From contig NZ_QLNV01000011.1 in assembly GCF_003285545.1 (NCBI RefSeq), positions 62,001 to 126,000 on the forward strand: DNA of 64,000 bases, read 5' to 3'. A program made the position numbers and the translations under genes. Under the pieces are notes generated by a model that was not told the DNA's origin, made no database searches, and saw only the letters and a program-made list of their open reading frames with translations. Every line of letters begins with the position of its first letter. The first letter of the stretch is position 1. Shown here piece by piece: positions 43,006 to 51,793 of this stretch. This DNA is from Sinomicrobium soli. Lineage in GTDB: Bacteria > Bacteroidota > Bacteroidia > Flavobacteriales > Flavobacteriaceae.

Positions 43006-43132
43006 CCTGTATTAGTTGTAATTAAAGGGTTAGTTGTTTCCGGAATCGGGGAACCGGGTTCCCAAATGTAGTGATAAGTTGCGTATTTCAGCTTCTGAAA
43101 AGGGGCTTATTTTTTCTTGCCGCAGAAAATAC

Positions 43133-44026
43133 CTATACGTTCAGGGACATCAGGTATTTTTTAGGCGTTGTTCCGTACTTCTTTTTAAAAGCCGCAATAA
43201 AATGGCTCGCGGTGCTGTACCCTATCCTGAACCCTACCTCATTGACATTGTGGGCCCCGCCCTCCAGCATCTTCCTGGCGTACTCCATTTTGTAATCGAA
43301 CAAGAAACTGTATACGGAATCGCCATAGATCTGTTTGAACCCCGTTTTCAGCTTTTTCAGGTTGAGCCCCACCTCATTGGCCAGGTTTTCCAGGGTAGGA
43401 GGTTCGGCCATATTGGCAATTACAATATCCTTGGCCCTTTTTATCCTCGCCACATTCTCTTCGTCTACCAGGAAGGGGCACTGGTCGGTATCGGCATCAT
43501 CCGGTTTGTTGAAATACAACCCCAGAAGCTCATAGGCCTTGCCTTTCAGGTACAGCCGCTTTACGGAATCGCGAAGGTTATAATGCACCATCTGGTTGAG
43601 CACGACCATCATGGCCGGGGAAACATCGGCGTTATCGTAATATTTCCTGTCTTTGTTCTCCTCGCTGAGAAAATGAATGTAACCGGCTTCATGTGAAAAG
43701 AGGGAATGAAATTTCTGTATGGATATCAATACGGAAAGCAGCTGTGCCTTAGGCCCTATCTCCACGTCTATGGGCAGGTCGCGCTGCGGATTGTAAAGCA
43801 GCAGCGACTGCTCTTCCCCTACCTGGAGATGATAGCGGCCCCCGCTGAAATTAAACCTGGAATCTCCCCGCAACCCGAAGTGAAACTGGATATAACTACA
43901 ATCGATCTCCCTGGTCAGATGCTGGCCGGCACTTCCTTCATTCTGTATTCTCAAAAGGGAAAACCCCTCCTCGAGCTGCACTTCATCCGCAGCACTTACA
44001 GCGATATTTTTATCTTCCGTAATCAT
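43133..44026 (-). CDS. AraC family regulator (PchR-like) divergent from hemA
   Basis: The 297-residue regulator has an N-terminal cupin-like sensing region (about 1-190; SYIQFHFGLRGDSRFNFSGG, LLLYNPQ) and a C-terminal double HTH (about 200-297; LENLANEVGLNLKKLKTGFKQIYG and VNEVGFRIGYSTASHFIAAFKKKYG, read in parts). This plan is typical of PchR-type iron/siderophore regulators. It is related in plan to the AraC protein of the heme locus. Divergent placement from hemA and a near-perfect palindrome upstream suggest control of heme synthesis according to iron. Confidence 0.85.
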   Translation of the reverse strand: MITEDKNIAVSAADEVQLEEGFSLLRIQNEGSAGQHLTREIDCSYIQFHFGLRGDSRFNFSGGRYHLQVGEEQSLLLYNPQRDLPIDVEIGPKAQLLSVLISIQKFHSLFSHEAGYIHFLSEENKDRKYYDNADVSPAMMVVLNQMVHYNLRDSVKRLYLKGKAYELLGLYFNKPDDADTDQCPFLVDEENVARIKRAKDIVIANMAEPPTLENLANEVGLNLKKLKTGFKQIYGDSVYSFLFDYKMEYARKMLEGGAHNVNEVGFRIGYSTASHFIAAFKKKYGTTPKKYLMSLNV

Positions 44027-44044
44027 GAGCTCATTCGACTTTTT

Positions 44045-44065
44045 TATTTAGAATAATTCTAAATT
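44045..44065. promoter_or_regulatory. iron-box-like palindrome upstream of the hemA-linked AraC gene
   Basis: ATTTAGAAT-A-ATTCTAAAT is a perfect 9-bp-arm palindrome (44046-44064), the best copy of the site seen at 28360 and 32495. It lies 20-38 bp before the AraC ATG. A perfect minus-strand -7 element TACTTTTG lies at 44094-44101, so the site would fall in the leader, just after the transcription start. Confidence 0.65.
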
Positions 44066-44140
44066 CTACTTTTTGAAACCGTTGATATTCCTACAAAAGT
44101 ACGGTTTTTGGCCCATTCGCACACCTAAACGGGCGAAAAT

Positions 44141-44204
44141 TTCCTGAAGCGTCATAAAAAGTTCCTCCAGCGTTATTTTTTTATATGGAGGTATCCTACT
44201 TTTG
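44141..44204 (+). promoter_or_regulatory. hemA promoter with 21-bp-phased direct repeats
   Basis: TTCCTGAAGCGTCAT (44141-44155) and TTCCTCCAGCGTTAT (44162-44176) start exactly 21 bp apart. TACTTTTG (44197-44204), a perfect TAnnTTTG element, follows 20 bp after the second repeat. The -33 position has no TTG and overlaps the second repeat, as at an activator-dependent promoter. A small palindrome ATTTAG-C-CTAAAT (44217-44229) overlaps the hemA start codon. Confidence 0.65.
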
Positions 44205-44227
44205 TTGCGATTTTAGATTTAGCCTAA

Positions 44228-45526
44228 ATGGAAGATTACAACCTCAACCGGGGAAAATATTTTTATGCCGTAGGACTGAGCTACAAGAAAGCAGATGAAG
44301 AGATCAGGGGTAAATTCAGCCTGGATGAAGCACAGAAAACATCCTTGCTGCAACAGGCCGGGGCGCAGGGTATCGATGAGATACTGGTCATATCCACCTG
44401 TAACCGTACCGAGATATACGGGTTTGCACAGCACCCCTTTCAGCTTATAAAATTACTCTGTGACCACTCCAACGGCAATGTAGACGAGTTTAAGGACGTG
44501 GCCTACGTATACAAGAACAATGAGGCCATAGGTCATATGTTCAGGGTGGGCACAGGGCTGGACAGCCAGATACTGGGAGACTTCGAGATCATAGCACAGA
44601 TCAGGAAAGGCTTTGCCCTGTCCAGGAAACACCATACCGCAAATGCCTTCCTGGAACGCCTGTGCAATTCCGTGATCCAGGCCAGTAAACGGATCAAGAA
44701 CGAAACCGACCTCTCTTCGGGGGCCACATCGGTGTCTTTTGCCTCCGTGCAGTACATCCTGAACCATGTAAACCATATCGCCCGAAAGAACATCCTGTTG
44801 TTCGGCACCGGGAAAATAGGAAGAAATACCTGCGAAAATCTTATAAAACATACGGGAAACGATCATATTACCCTGATCAACCGCACTAAAGGCAAGGCCG
44901 AAAAAATAGCCGGAAAATTCAACCTGACCGTAAAAGACCTGGCCGACCTTCCCGATGAGATACGCAAATGCGATATCCTTATCGTGGCTACCGGGGCCCG
45001 GACGCCTACGGTTACCGGAGAACTTGTTCCGCCGGACAAGGAAATGCTTGTTCTCGATCTCTCCGTTCCCCGGAATGCAGACAGCGACATGGCCAATCTG
45101 CCGGGGGTAACCCTCGTATCGCTGGATCATCTTTCACAGATGACTGACAAGACCCTCGAACGCCGGAAGGCCTTCGTTCCCCAGGCAGAATCCATTATCG
45201 AGGAGGTAAAAGGCGAGTTTACCCAATGGCTGGGAACGCGAAAGTTTGCCCCTACCATCAAGGCCCTGAAGAAAAAGCTGAAATCGCTCAAGGATGCCGA
45301 AGTGGATTTTCAGCGCAAAAAGATCGAGGGTTTCAACAATGAACAGGCCGAAATTATCGGCAACCGGATCATCCAGAAGATCACCACACATTTTGCCAAT
45401 CACCTCAAGGAGAACAACGCGTCTGCAGACGAGAGCCTGGAGCTTATAAAAAAGGTTTTTCAGCTGGATAACAGTAATGGCAATTCCCTTGTAAAAGAGC
45501 AGAAGCCTACCAAAGCGACAACCTGA
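44228..45526 (+). CDS. hemA: glutamyl-tRNA reductase
   Basis: Reduces glutamyl-tRNA to glutamate-1-semialdehyde, the first committed step of C5-pathway heme synthesis. The 432-residue protein has catalytic Cys58 in ISTCNRTEIYG, the NADPH-binding FGTGKIGRNTC region (about 196-206) and a helical dimerisation domain at the C-terminus. Length is normal. It leads the plus-strand heme cluster and is divergent from a PchR-like AraC gene whose protein may control it. Confidence 0.96.
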   Translation: MEDYNLNRGKYFYAVGLSYKKADEEIRGKFSLDEAQKTSLLQQAGAQGIDEILVISTCNRTEIYGFAQHPFQLIKLLCDHSNGNVDEFKDVAYVYKNNEAIGHMFRVGTGLDSQILGDFEIIAQIRKGFALSRKHHTANAFLERLCNSVIQASKRIKNETDLSSGATSVSFASVQYILNHVNHIARKNILLFGTGKIGRNTCENLIKHTGNDHITLINRTKGKAEKIAGKFNLTVKDLADLPDEIRKCDILIVATGARTPTVTGELVPPDKEMLVLDLSVPRNADSDMANLPGVTLVSLDHLSQMTDKTLERRKAFVPQAESIIEEVKGEFTQWLGTRKFAPTIKALKKKLKSLKDAEVDFQRKKIEGFNNEQAEIIGNRIIQKITTHFANHLKENNASADESLELIKKVFQLDNSNGNSLVKEQKPTKATT

Positions 45527-45629
45527 CGCAAAAGACAAAAATCATATCTTTGGAGGTACCGCAACACGTCCGGCCGGTACGAAGCATTTAAAATCCTGCC
45601 CGGCGCGGGCTTAAAGGCATGGACAGAAT

Positions 45630-45687
45630 AGTCGGAAGTCGGAAGCCCGGAGCCGGAAGTAAATGTACTTCGGACTTCCGACTTCGA
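45630..45687. repeat. inverted repeat (GTCGGAAGTC vocabulary) between hemA and hemC
   Basis: AGTCGGAAGTCGGAAG at the left and ACTTCGGACTTCCGACTTCG (45668-45687) at the right are near complements. Related words occur at 35645-35690 and 58911-58938. The 266-bp hemA-hemC gap also contains a perfect -7 element TATCTTTG at 45545-45552, a possible internal promoter. Confidence 0.65.
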
Positions 45688-45792
45688 ACCTCAAAAACAA
45701 ACAATGAAGGCCCATAATGGGCATTTAGCAAAAATGGCCAATGCTAACCGATATAAACAAAGCCAAACCAATGGCTTATGATTTTTGTATAG

Positions 45793-46752
45793 ATGAAAAA
45801 AACGCTAAGAATCGGAACAAGAGACAGTGAACTTGCCTTATGGCAGGCCAACAGGGTAAAGGAAGGCCTGGAATCACTGGAATACCAGGCGGAGATTGTA
45901 CCGGTAAAGTCGCATGGCGACCTTGTTCTGGACAAGCCCCTGTATGAAATGGGAATTACCGGGATCTTTACCAAGGCCCTGGATATAGCCATGATACGGG
46001 GAGAAATAGATATTGCGGTACACAGCATGAAAGACGTCCCCACAGCCCTGCCCCGGGGTATTGTACAGGGGGCCGTACTGAAAAGGGCGGATGCATCAGA
46101 CCTGCTTATACACAAGGGCGACCTGGCTTTTCTCGATGAAGCAGGCACCGTCGCTACGGGAAGTCTCCGCCGCAGGGCCCAGTGGCTCCACCGCTACCCG
46201 GAGCATTCCGTAGAAAACCTGAGGGGCAATATAAACACCCGTATGCGAAAACTGCAGAACAGCTCCTGGAACGGGGCCATATTTGCAGCTGCCGGACTGG
46301 AACGCATTTCTCCCTTTGAGGGCACGGACATCGATCCCGGAAACCGTATAACTCTCGACTGGATGGTTCCCGCCCCCGCCCAGGGGGCCATGCTGGCAGT
46401 AGCCATGGAGCACGATGATTACGGCAGGCAGGCTCTGGACAGGCTGAACCACAGGGATACGGAAATATGCACGCATGTGGAACGACAGTTCCTCCGCGTT
46501 CTCGAAGGGGGGTGCACTGCGCCCATAGGAGCAAAGGCATGCCTTGAAAACGACGACATTGTGTTTAACGGCATCCTGCTGTCTCCCGACGGGAAAAGAA
46601 AACATTCCGTACAAAAGCGGGCTCCCCTGAAGCAATATACCGTTCTCGGGGAACAATGCGCCCTGGAAATACTGAAAAACGGGGGAAAAGAAACCCTGGA
46701 GCACATCAGGCAGTACCAGGATCAGCGACCGGGAACGACGGCTTCCTCCTGA
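45793..46752 (+). CDS. hemC: porphobilinogen deaminase (hydroxymethylbilane synthase)
   Basis: Polymerises four porphobilinogen units to hydroxymethylbilane. The 319-residue protein starts KKTLRIGTRDSELALWQAN, has the substrate-binding SMKDVPTALP region, GSLRRRAQWLH, and the cofactor Cys in LEGGCTAPIGA (about residue 240) that carries dipyrromethane. Length is normal. It is separated from hemA by a repeat block and from trkH by 157 bp. Confidence 0.96.
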   Translation: MKKTLRIGTRDSELALWQANRVKEGLESLEYQAEIVPVKSHGDLVLDKPLYEMGITGIFTKALDIAMIRGEIDIAVHSMKDVPTALPRGIVQGAVLKRADASDLLIHKGDLAFLDEAGTVATGSLRRRAQWLHRYPEHSVENLRGNINTRMRKLQNSSWNGAIFAAAGLERISPFEGTDIDPGNRITLDWMVPAPAQGAMLAVAMEHDDYGRQALDRLNHRDTEICTHVERQFLRVLEGGCTAPIGAKACLENDDIVFNGILLSPDGKRKHSVQKRAPLKQYTVLGEQCALEILKNGGKETLEHIRQYQDQRPGTTASS

Positions 46753-46909
46753 AACACATCGCACTGAAAATGCCGGAACGGGAATATCGTATTTAAAAAA
46801 ACCGTTTGTTTTTTAGTATGTTACATTTTATTAAGAACTTTGCACCGCACAAGTCTGGTGTTTTAACCCGGTTCAATTCCGGAAAAGTAGAATGTTTTTT
46901 GGATGAAAG

Positions 46910-48664
46910 ATGCCTAAGAAAAATTTAAAGAGCTACAGGAATCCCCTGTCCAGGATTTATGGTTTCACCGATATCATACTGATCGTATTCCTGGTTATCG
47001 ATTTCGGGTACAAGGCAGATTACCATCTTTTCTACAACAAATCGCTTACCCTGCTCACGATAACCACGGCATTGATCGCACTCAATTTTATCCGGCTGAG
47101 GATCTCCAGGCACTCCCCACTGAACAATATGTACAAGGCCAATCTGCTGGTACTCATTACCACGGTAGTGCTCACCATCTCGGTATTCCTGATCGGTGAT
47201 TTTGACAGTATCCATAAAATAAGGGAGATTTCCTATATCATAGATAGCGGCCTTATCGTTTATTTCCTGCTCCGGCTTACCCACCTGCTGAGAAAGCTGT
47301 ATACCGTATATCACAACCCCCTCATCCTTTTTATAGGGAGTTTTGTGGTGATCGCCCTTATAGGTTCCTTTCTCCTGATGCTCCCCAATGCCACCACCGG
47401 CGGTATCCGGTATATCGATGCCCTCTTCACGGCCACCAGCGCCGTGTGTGTCACCGGGCTGATCGTCATGGACACGGCTACGGAATTTACCTCACTCGGG
47501 CAAACCATAATACTGGTCATTATCCAGCTGGGAGGAATAGGCATGCTGACCTTCACCTCGTTTTTTGCCTTTTTCTTCAAGGGAGGCACTTCTTTCCAGG
47601 AAGGACTGAATATCAGGGATGTTATGGGCACGGAGCGCCTGAACGACGTACTGAGAGTGGCCGTACAGGTCGTCATTTTCACTTTTGCCCTCGAACTGGT
47701 AGGCGCTGTGCTTATTTTTTATTTCATCAGCGATATCAGCGACATAGACAACAAACTGTTCTTTTCCCTTTTCCACTCCATCTCGGCCTTTTGCAATGCC
47801 GGGTTTTCCACGCTCTCCGACGGGCTGGGAACTGCAGGGATCAACAAGGCCTATGCCTTTCAGTGGGTTATCATGTTCCTTATCATTTTCGGCGGACTGG
47901 GATACAATATCGTTTTCAACGCCTTAAAATACATCAGGCAACTGGTCCTCAACATCATAGCCTTCCACAAGTTCCGCGAACCCGTGCGTGTACTTACGCT
48001 CAATTCCAAGATCGTACTGGTCACGACTTCCATCCTGCTTTTTGTAGGCACACTGGTCGTATACCTTGCAGAGAGCAATAACATGCTCAGGGGACAGGCC
48101 GGGTTCTGGGGAAAATTTACCACGGCCAGCTTTATTTCGGTGACCACCCGTACCGCCGGGTTCAACACCGTAGACTTTGCCGACCTGACCATTCCCGTTA
48201 TCCTGTTCTGTATATTACTGATGTGGATAGGGGCCTCTCCGGCATCTACCGGGGGAGGGATAAAGACCAGCACCTTTGCCCTGGCCGTCCTGAATATCGC
48301 GGCAATGGCAAGAGGCAAGGAAAATATAGAGATCGGAACGCGGCAGATCAACAACCAGTCGGTAAAACGGGCCTTTGCCATTATATGCATATCGCTTTTT
48401 GTAATAGGGATCGCCATTTTACTGTTGCTGGTCTTCGACCCTCAATTCACCCTGATCCAGATCGCTTTCGAAGTCTTTTCGGCATACAGTACCGTAGGAT
48501 TATCGCTCGGCATCACTTCCGAGCTCAGCGATCCCGGAAGGCTGGTACTTATTTTCGTGATGTTTTTCGGGCGGATAGGGCTGCTCAACCTGCTGATAGG
48601 CATGTTGCGCCGTATACAACACAATTTCCACCGCTACCCGGAGGAAAATATTTTGATTAACTGA
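46910..48664 (+). CDS. trkH: TrkH/KtrB family potassium uptake protein
   Basis: Membrane potassium channel-like transporter of 584 residues. After an extra N-terminal membrane region (about 1-150), four pore-loop repeats follow, with filter-like segments in ATSAVCVTGLIVMD, HSISAFCNAGFSTLSDG, TTRTAGFNTVDFAD and SAYSTVGLSLGITSE. The trkA-like gene follows and would supply the RCK subunit. Finding a potassium system between hemC and hemD is unusual. Whether it pairs as Trk or Ktr is not certain. Confidence 0.92.
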   Translation: MPKKNLKSYRNPLSRIYGFTDIILIVFLVIDFGYKADYHLFYNKSLTLLTITTALIALNFIRLRISRHSPLNNMYKANLLVLITTVVLTISVFLIGDFDSIHKIREISYIIDSGLIVYFLLRLTHLLRKLYTVYHNPLILFIGSFVVIALIGSFLLMLPNATTGGIRYIDALFTATSAVCVTGLIVMDTATEFTSLGQTIILVIIQLGGIGMLTFTSFFAFFFKGGTSFQEGLNIRDVMGTERLNDVLRVAVQVVIFTFALELVGAVLIFYFISDISDIDNKLFFSLFHSISAFCNAGFSTLSDGLGTAGINKAYAFQWVIMFLIIFGGLGYNIVFNALKYIRQLVLNIIAFHKFREPVRVLTLNSKIVLVTTSILLFVGTLVVYLAESNNMLRGQAGFWGKFTTASFISVTTRTAGFNTVDFADLTIPVILFCILLMWIGASPASTGGGIKTSTFALAVLNIAAMARGKENIEIGTRQINNQSVKRAFAIICISLFVIGIAILLLLVFDPQFTLIQIAFEVFSAYSTVGLSLGITSELSDPGRLVLIFVMFFGRIGLLNLLIGMLRRIQHNFHRYPEENILIN

Positions 48665-48839
48665 TGTATGAACGAATGAAAGAGCTTGCAAATATTGTAT
48701 AAATGAAACGAACATGAAAAACTTTAATCAAATATTTCACACAGGGAAATGATTAAAATTTTTCATGTGAGAGCGCAGCGGTTCCTGAATGTGCAGAAAT
48801 TTTTTGCATATTTTGGCCGGTGCAAAAAATTTTAAACAG

Positions 48840-49526
48840 ATGAAAATTATCATAATAGGATTGGGAAACTTCGGCTCATCGCTGGCATTACACCTCACCG
48901 AGACAGGGAACGAAGTTATAGGGATAGACATTAAAATGGAAAAGGTGGACCGCCTGAAGGATGCCATCGCCCATACCATCTGTATGGATGCCACCAACGA
49001 AATGGCTTACGAGGCCGTTCCGCTGAAAAACACGGATCTCGCCGTTATTGCCATAGGCGAAAACGAAGGGGCCACCATTATTGCCACGGCCATTATCAAG
49101 AAATTATCAGACACCAAGATCATCAGCCGGTCGCTGTCACCCATTCACGACACCGTACTGCAGGCCATGGGTATCGAGATCATAGTACGTCCGGAACAGG
49201 AATTTGCCGAGGCGCTCGCCAAGAAGATCAACCTGAAAAGCATGATCAACAACTTCGAGCTCGACCCCCATCACTCCATCTCGGAGATAAAGGCATTACC
49301 GGAATTCGAAGGCAAAACCCTCCAGGAGATCAATTTCAGGAATGAATACAACCTCAACATCATCACTATCATCCGGAAAGAAGTAAAAGCGACCTTCTTC
49401 GGGTCCCGGCAATCCATCGGGAAAGTCCTCGGAGCAGTGAACAAGGATACGGTAGTGCAGGCCAATGACATCCTGGTAGTGTTCGGGGCCAATAAGGATA
49501 TTACCAATTTCTGTTCCCAGGAATAA
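48840..49526 (+). CDS. trkA: TrkA family potassium-uptake regulatory subunit
   Basis: Cytosolic RCK subunit gating the TrkH-like channel. I place the start at the ATG at 48840 (228 residues, MKIIIIGLGNFGSSLALHL); an upstream in-frame start at 48789 adds 17 unrelated residues. It has a Rossmann TrkA-N domain with GLGNFG and acidic GIDIKMEKVD (about 30-39) for nucleotide binding, then a TrkA-C domain (about 140-228). Its stop overlaps the hemD start in TAATG, so hemD translation is coupled to it. Confidence 0.93.
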   Translation: MKIIIIGLGNFGSSLALHLTETGNEVIGIDIKMEKVDRLKDAIAHTICMDATNEMAYEAVPLKNTDLAVIAIGENEGATIIATAIIKKLSDTKIISRSLSPIHDTVLQAMGIEIIVRPEQEFAEALAKKINLKSMINNFELDPHHSISEIKALPEFEGKTLQEINFRNEYNLNIITIIRKEVKATFFGSRQSIGKVLGAVNKDTVVQANDILVVFGANKDITNFCSQE

Positions 49527-50203
49527 TGAAAAATGGCATACATATATTATCTACAAAAAAACTCGGTGCCGGACAGCGGGAACTTCTCGCGAATGCGGGA
49601 CTGAAGCTGGAAGAGGCCGATTTTATCTCCGTAACACTTTTACCCGTCCGTATCGACCGGGTAAAGGAATGCCTGATTTTTACCAGCAGCAATGCCGTAC
49701 GCAGTGTGTTACGGCACCATAACAGTAATTCGCTGAAAGACCGGCCCTGTTTCTGTGTCGGGTCAAAAACCGGGGCGCTGCTGGAGCAGAACGGCTTCAG
49801 GGTATTGGTACAAAAAGATTACGCTGCCGGGCTGGCCGCGGAGATTACCAGCAGTTTTGCCGACAGGAGTTTCACGTTTTTCTGCGGCAATCTGCGCAGG
49901 AACAACCTCCCGGATGCCATGTCTGCCGCAAATATCTCTTTTAACGAGTTTACGGTCTACCATACCCGGCTCACCCCGGCAGGTACGGATGCCGATGTAC
50001 AGGGCATTCTTTTTTTCAGTCCGTCGGGCATTCAAAGCTACCTGGAAAAAAATACCATCGGAAAAAAGGTGTGCTTCTGTATCGGTACCACCACGGCGAA
50101 GGCCCTGGAAACCATTACAAACCATATCGTTGTAGCGCAGGAGCCTACCACAGAAAGTGTTATTGCAAGTGCAGTCGCATATTTTAACCATAAAAACGGA
50201 TAA
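49526..50203 (+). CDS. hemD: uroporphyrinogen-III synthase
   Basis: Cyclises hydroxymethylbilane to uroporphyrinogen III. The family is poorly conserved; the 225-residue protein fits by length and by the two-domain plan, with FTSSNAVRSVLRHH (about 51-64), and the second-domain segments FFSPSGIQSYL and CFCIGTTTAKALE. Position between hemC and hemE supports the call. Translation is coupled to trkA through TAATG. hemE begins 31 bp downstream. Confidence 0.88.
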   Translation: MKNGIHILSTKKLGAGQRELLANAGLKLEEADFISVTLLPVRIDRVKECLIFTSSNAVRSVLRHHNSNSLKDRPCFCVGSKTGALLEQNGFRVLVQKDYAAGLAAEITSSFADRSFTFFCGNLRRNNLPDAMSAANISFNEFTVYHTRLTPAGTDADVQGILFFSPSGIQSYLEKNTIGKKVCFCIGTTTAKALETITNHIVVAQEPTTESVIASAVAYFNHKNG

Positions 50204-50234
50204 AGAACAACCTTAACCGGTAACCAAAAGAATA

Positions 50235-51272
50235 ATGACCATGATAAAAAACGACCTGTTTCTCAGGGCCCTTGACGGAGAAAGCGTTTCCCGCCCCCCT
50301 GTGTGGATGATGCGCCAGGCCGGAAGATACCTGCCGGAATTCCGGGCATTACGGGACAAATACGACTTTTTTACCCGTTGCCGCACCCCGGAGCTGGCAG
50401 CCGAGATCACCGTACAACCCATACGTATCGTTAAACCCGATGCCGCCATACTGTTTTCCGATATACTGGTAGTCCCCCAGGCTATGGGCATAGACGTGGA
50501 AATGAAGGAGAATGTAGGTCCCTGGCTCCCCGAGCCGGTACGCTCTGCCAGTGATGTGGAAAAAGTGATCGTTCCGGATATCCGGGAAAGCCTGGGCTAT
50601 GTCATGGACGCCATTGCACTCACCAAAGAGGAACTCGGCGGCGAGGTGCCGCTTATCGGTTTTGCAGGTTCTCCCTGGACCATCTTCTGCTATGCCGTGG
50701 AAGGAAAAGGTTCGAAAAGTTTCGATACCGCCAAGGGGTTCTGTTTCTCCCGGCCCGAAGCCGCACATGAACTGCTCCGGAAGATCACCGATACCACTAT
50801 AGCATACCTGAAGGAAAAAGTCCGTTCGGGCTGCGATGCCATACAGATCTTCGACAGCTGGGGCGGTATGCTTTCTCCCGAAGACTACCAGGAGTTTTCA
50901 TGGAAATACATCAACCGCATCGTCGAAGCCCTGGCCCCCCTTACCAGGGTGATCGTATTCGGCAAGGGGTGCTGGTTTGCCCTCCGCGAAATGGCATCCG
51001 GAAAAGCCAGTGCCATAGGTGTGGACTGGACCTGCTCGCCGGAAAATGCCCGCTATCTCACCGGAGGAAAAATTACCTTGCAGGGAAATTTTGACCCTTC
51101 CAGGTTATTGTCTCCCCCTGCTACGATAAGGAAAATGGTACACGAAATGATCGACCGGTTCGGGAAAGACCGCTATATCGCCAATCTCGGGCACGGCATA
51201 CTGCCCAACATTCCGGTAGATCACGCAAGGGCCTTTATAGACGCCGTCAAGGAATACGAAAGTAAGGCTTAA
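50235..51272 (+). CDS. hemE: uroporphyrinogen decarboxylase
   Basis: Removes four carboxyl groups to form coproporphyrinogen III. The 345-residue protein has the signature [20 protein letters not shown] near the N-terminus, [12 protein letters not shown] with its catalytic Asp, [12 protein letters not shown] and the C-terminal [11 protein letters not shown]. Start may be M1 or M3 (MIKND). Its stop overlaps the next start in TAATG. Confidence 0.97.
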   Translation: MTMIKNDLFLRALDGESVSRPPVWMMRQAGRYLPEFRALRDKYDFFTRCRTPELAAEITVQPIRIVKPDAAILFSDILVVPQAMGIDVEMKENVGPWLPEPVRSASDVEKVIVPDIRESLGYVMDAIALTKEELGGEVPLIGFAGSPWTIFCYAVEGKGSKSFDTAKGFCFSRPEAAHELLRKITDTTIAYLKEKVRSGCDAIQIFDSWGGMLSPEDYQEFSWKYINRIVEALAPLTRVIVFGKGCWFALREMASGKASAIGVDWTCSPENARYLTGGKITLQGNFDPSRLLSPPATIRKMVHEMIDRFGKDRYIANLGHGILPNIPVDHARAFIDAVKEYESKA

Positions 51273-51784
51273 TGTCGGTATGGAGGCTTATAAAAACACT
51301 GAACTGGAAACAGGTGACCAGTCTCGCCCGGCTTTTTGCAGCACGCCCGCTTATGCTATACCCCACCGCAAGGGCTACCGTAAAATGTATGGCCATCTGC
51401 AACAGGCTCTATCCCGGAAAACACCAGGGAAACGGACCTGAAAATGCCTTCAGACATGCGCTGTGGAATATCGCGATCGCAAGGGAAAGCATGAAATGGA
51501 ACAAAAACGACACACACAAGGCCCTGGAATGGGCAAAGACCATCACGGAATGGCATGAGGACTTTGCACCCAATCCTCCCCTGCAGCACGCCATGGACAT
51601 GCACAATAACGCCACGGGGAGGTATCTGTTTACGTGCTGGCTGGAGGAGGGAAAAGCCCCGGGCTACCGCTATATTACAGAACGGCTGCAAGCCTGTTCC
51701 CGAAACAGTATCGCCATAAGGATGCCCGGTGATACGGAAAAAGCCGGCAACCGGCTGGTACATATTGAAAATACCGAACGTTAA
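51272..51784 (+). CDS. DUF6973-type hypothetical protein in the heme operon
   Basis: The 170-residue protein resembles DUF6973, with NGPENAFRHALWNIAIAR (about 53-70) and HAMDMHNNATGRYLF (about 105-119), a His/Asp/Asn-rich pattern that suggests a small metal-dependent hydrolase-like fold. No signal peptide; basic N-terminus. It begins at the hemE stop (TAATG) and ends 9 bp before hemF, so it is firmly embedded in the operon. No role in heme synthesis is known to me; function unassigned. Confidence 0.7.
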   Translation: MSVWRLIKTLNWKQVTSLARLFAARPLMLYPTARATVKCMAICNRLYPGKHQGNGPENAFRHALWNIAIARESMKWNKNDTHKALEWAKTITEWHEDFAPNPPLQHAMDMHNNATGRYLFTCWLEEGKAPGYRYITERLQACSRNSIAIRMPGDTEKAGNRLVHIENTER

Positions 51785-51793
51785 ACCGCAGAG

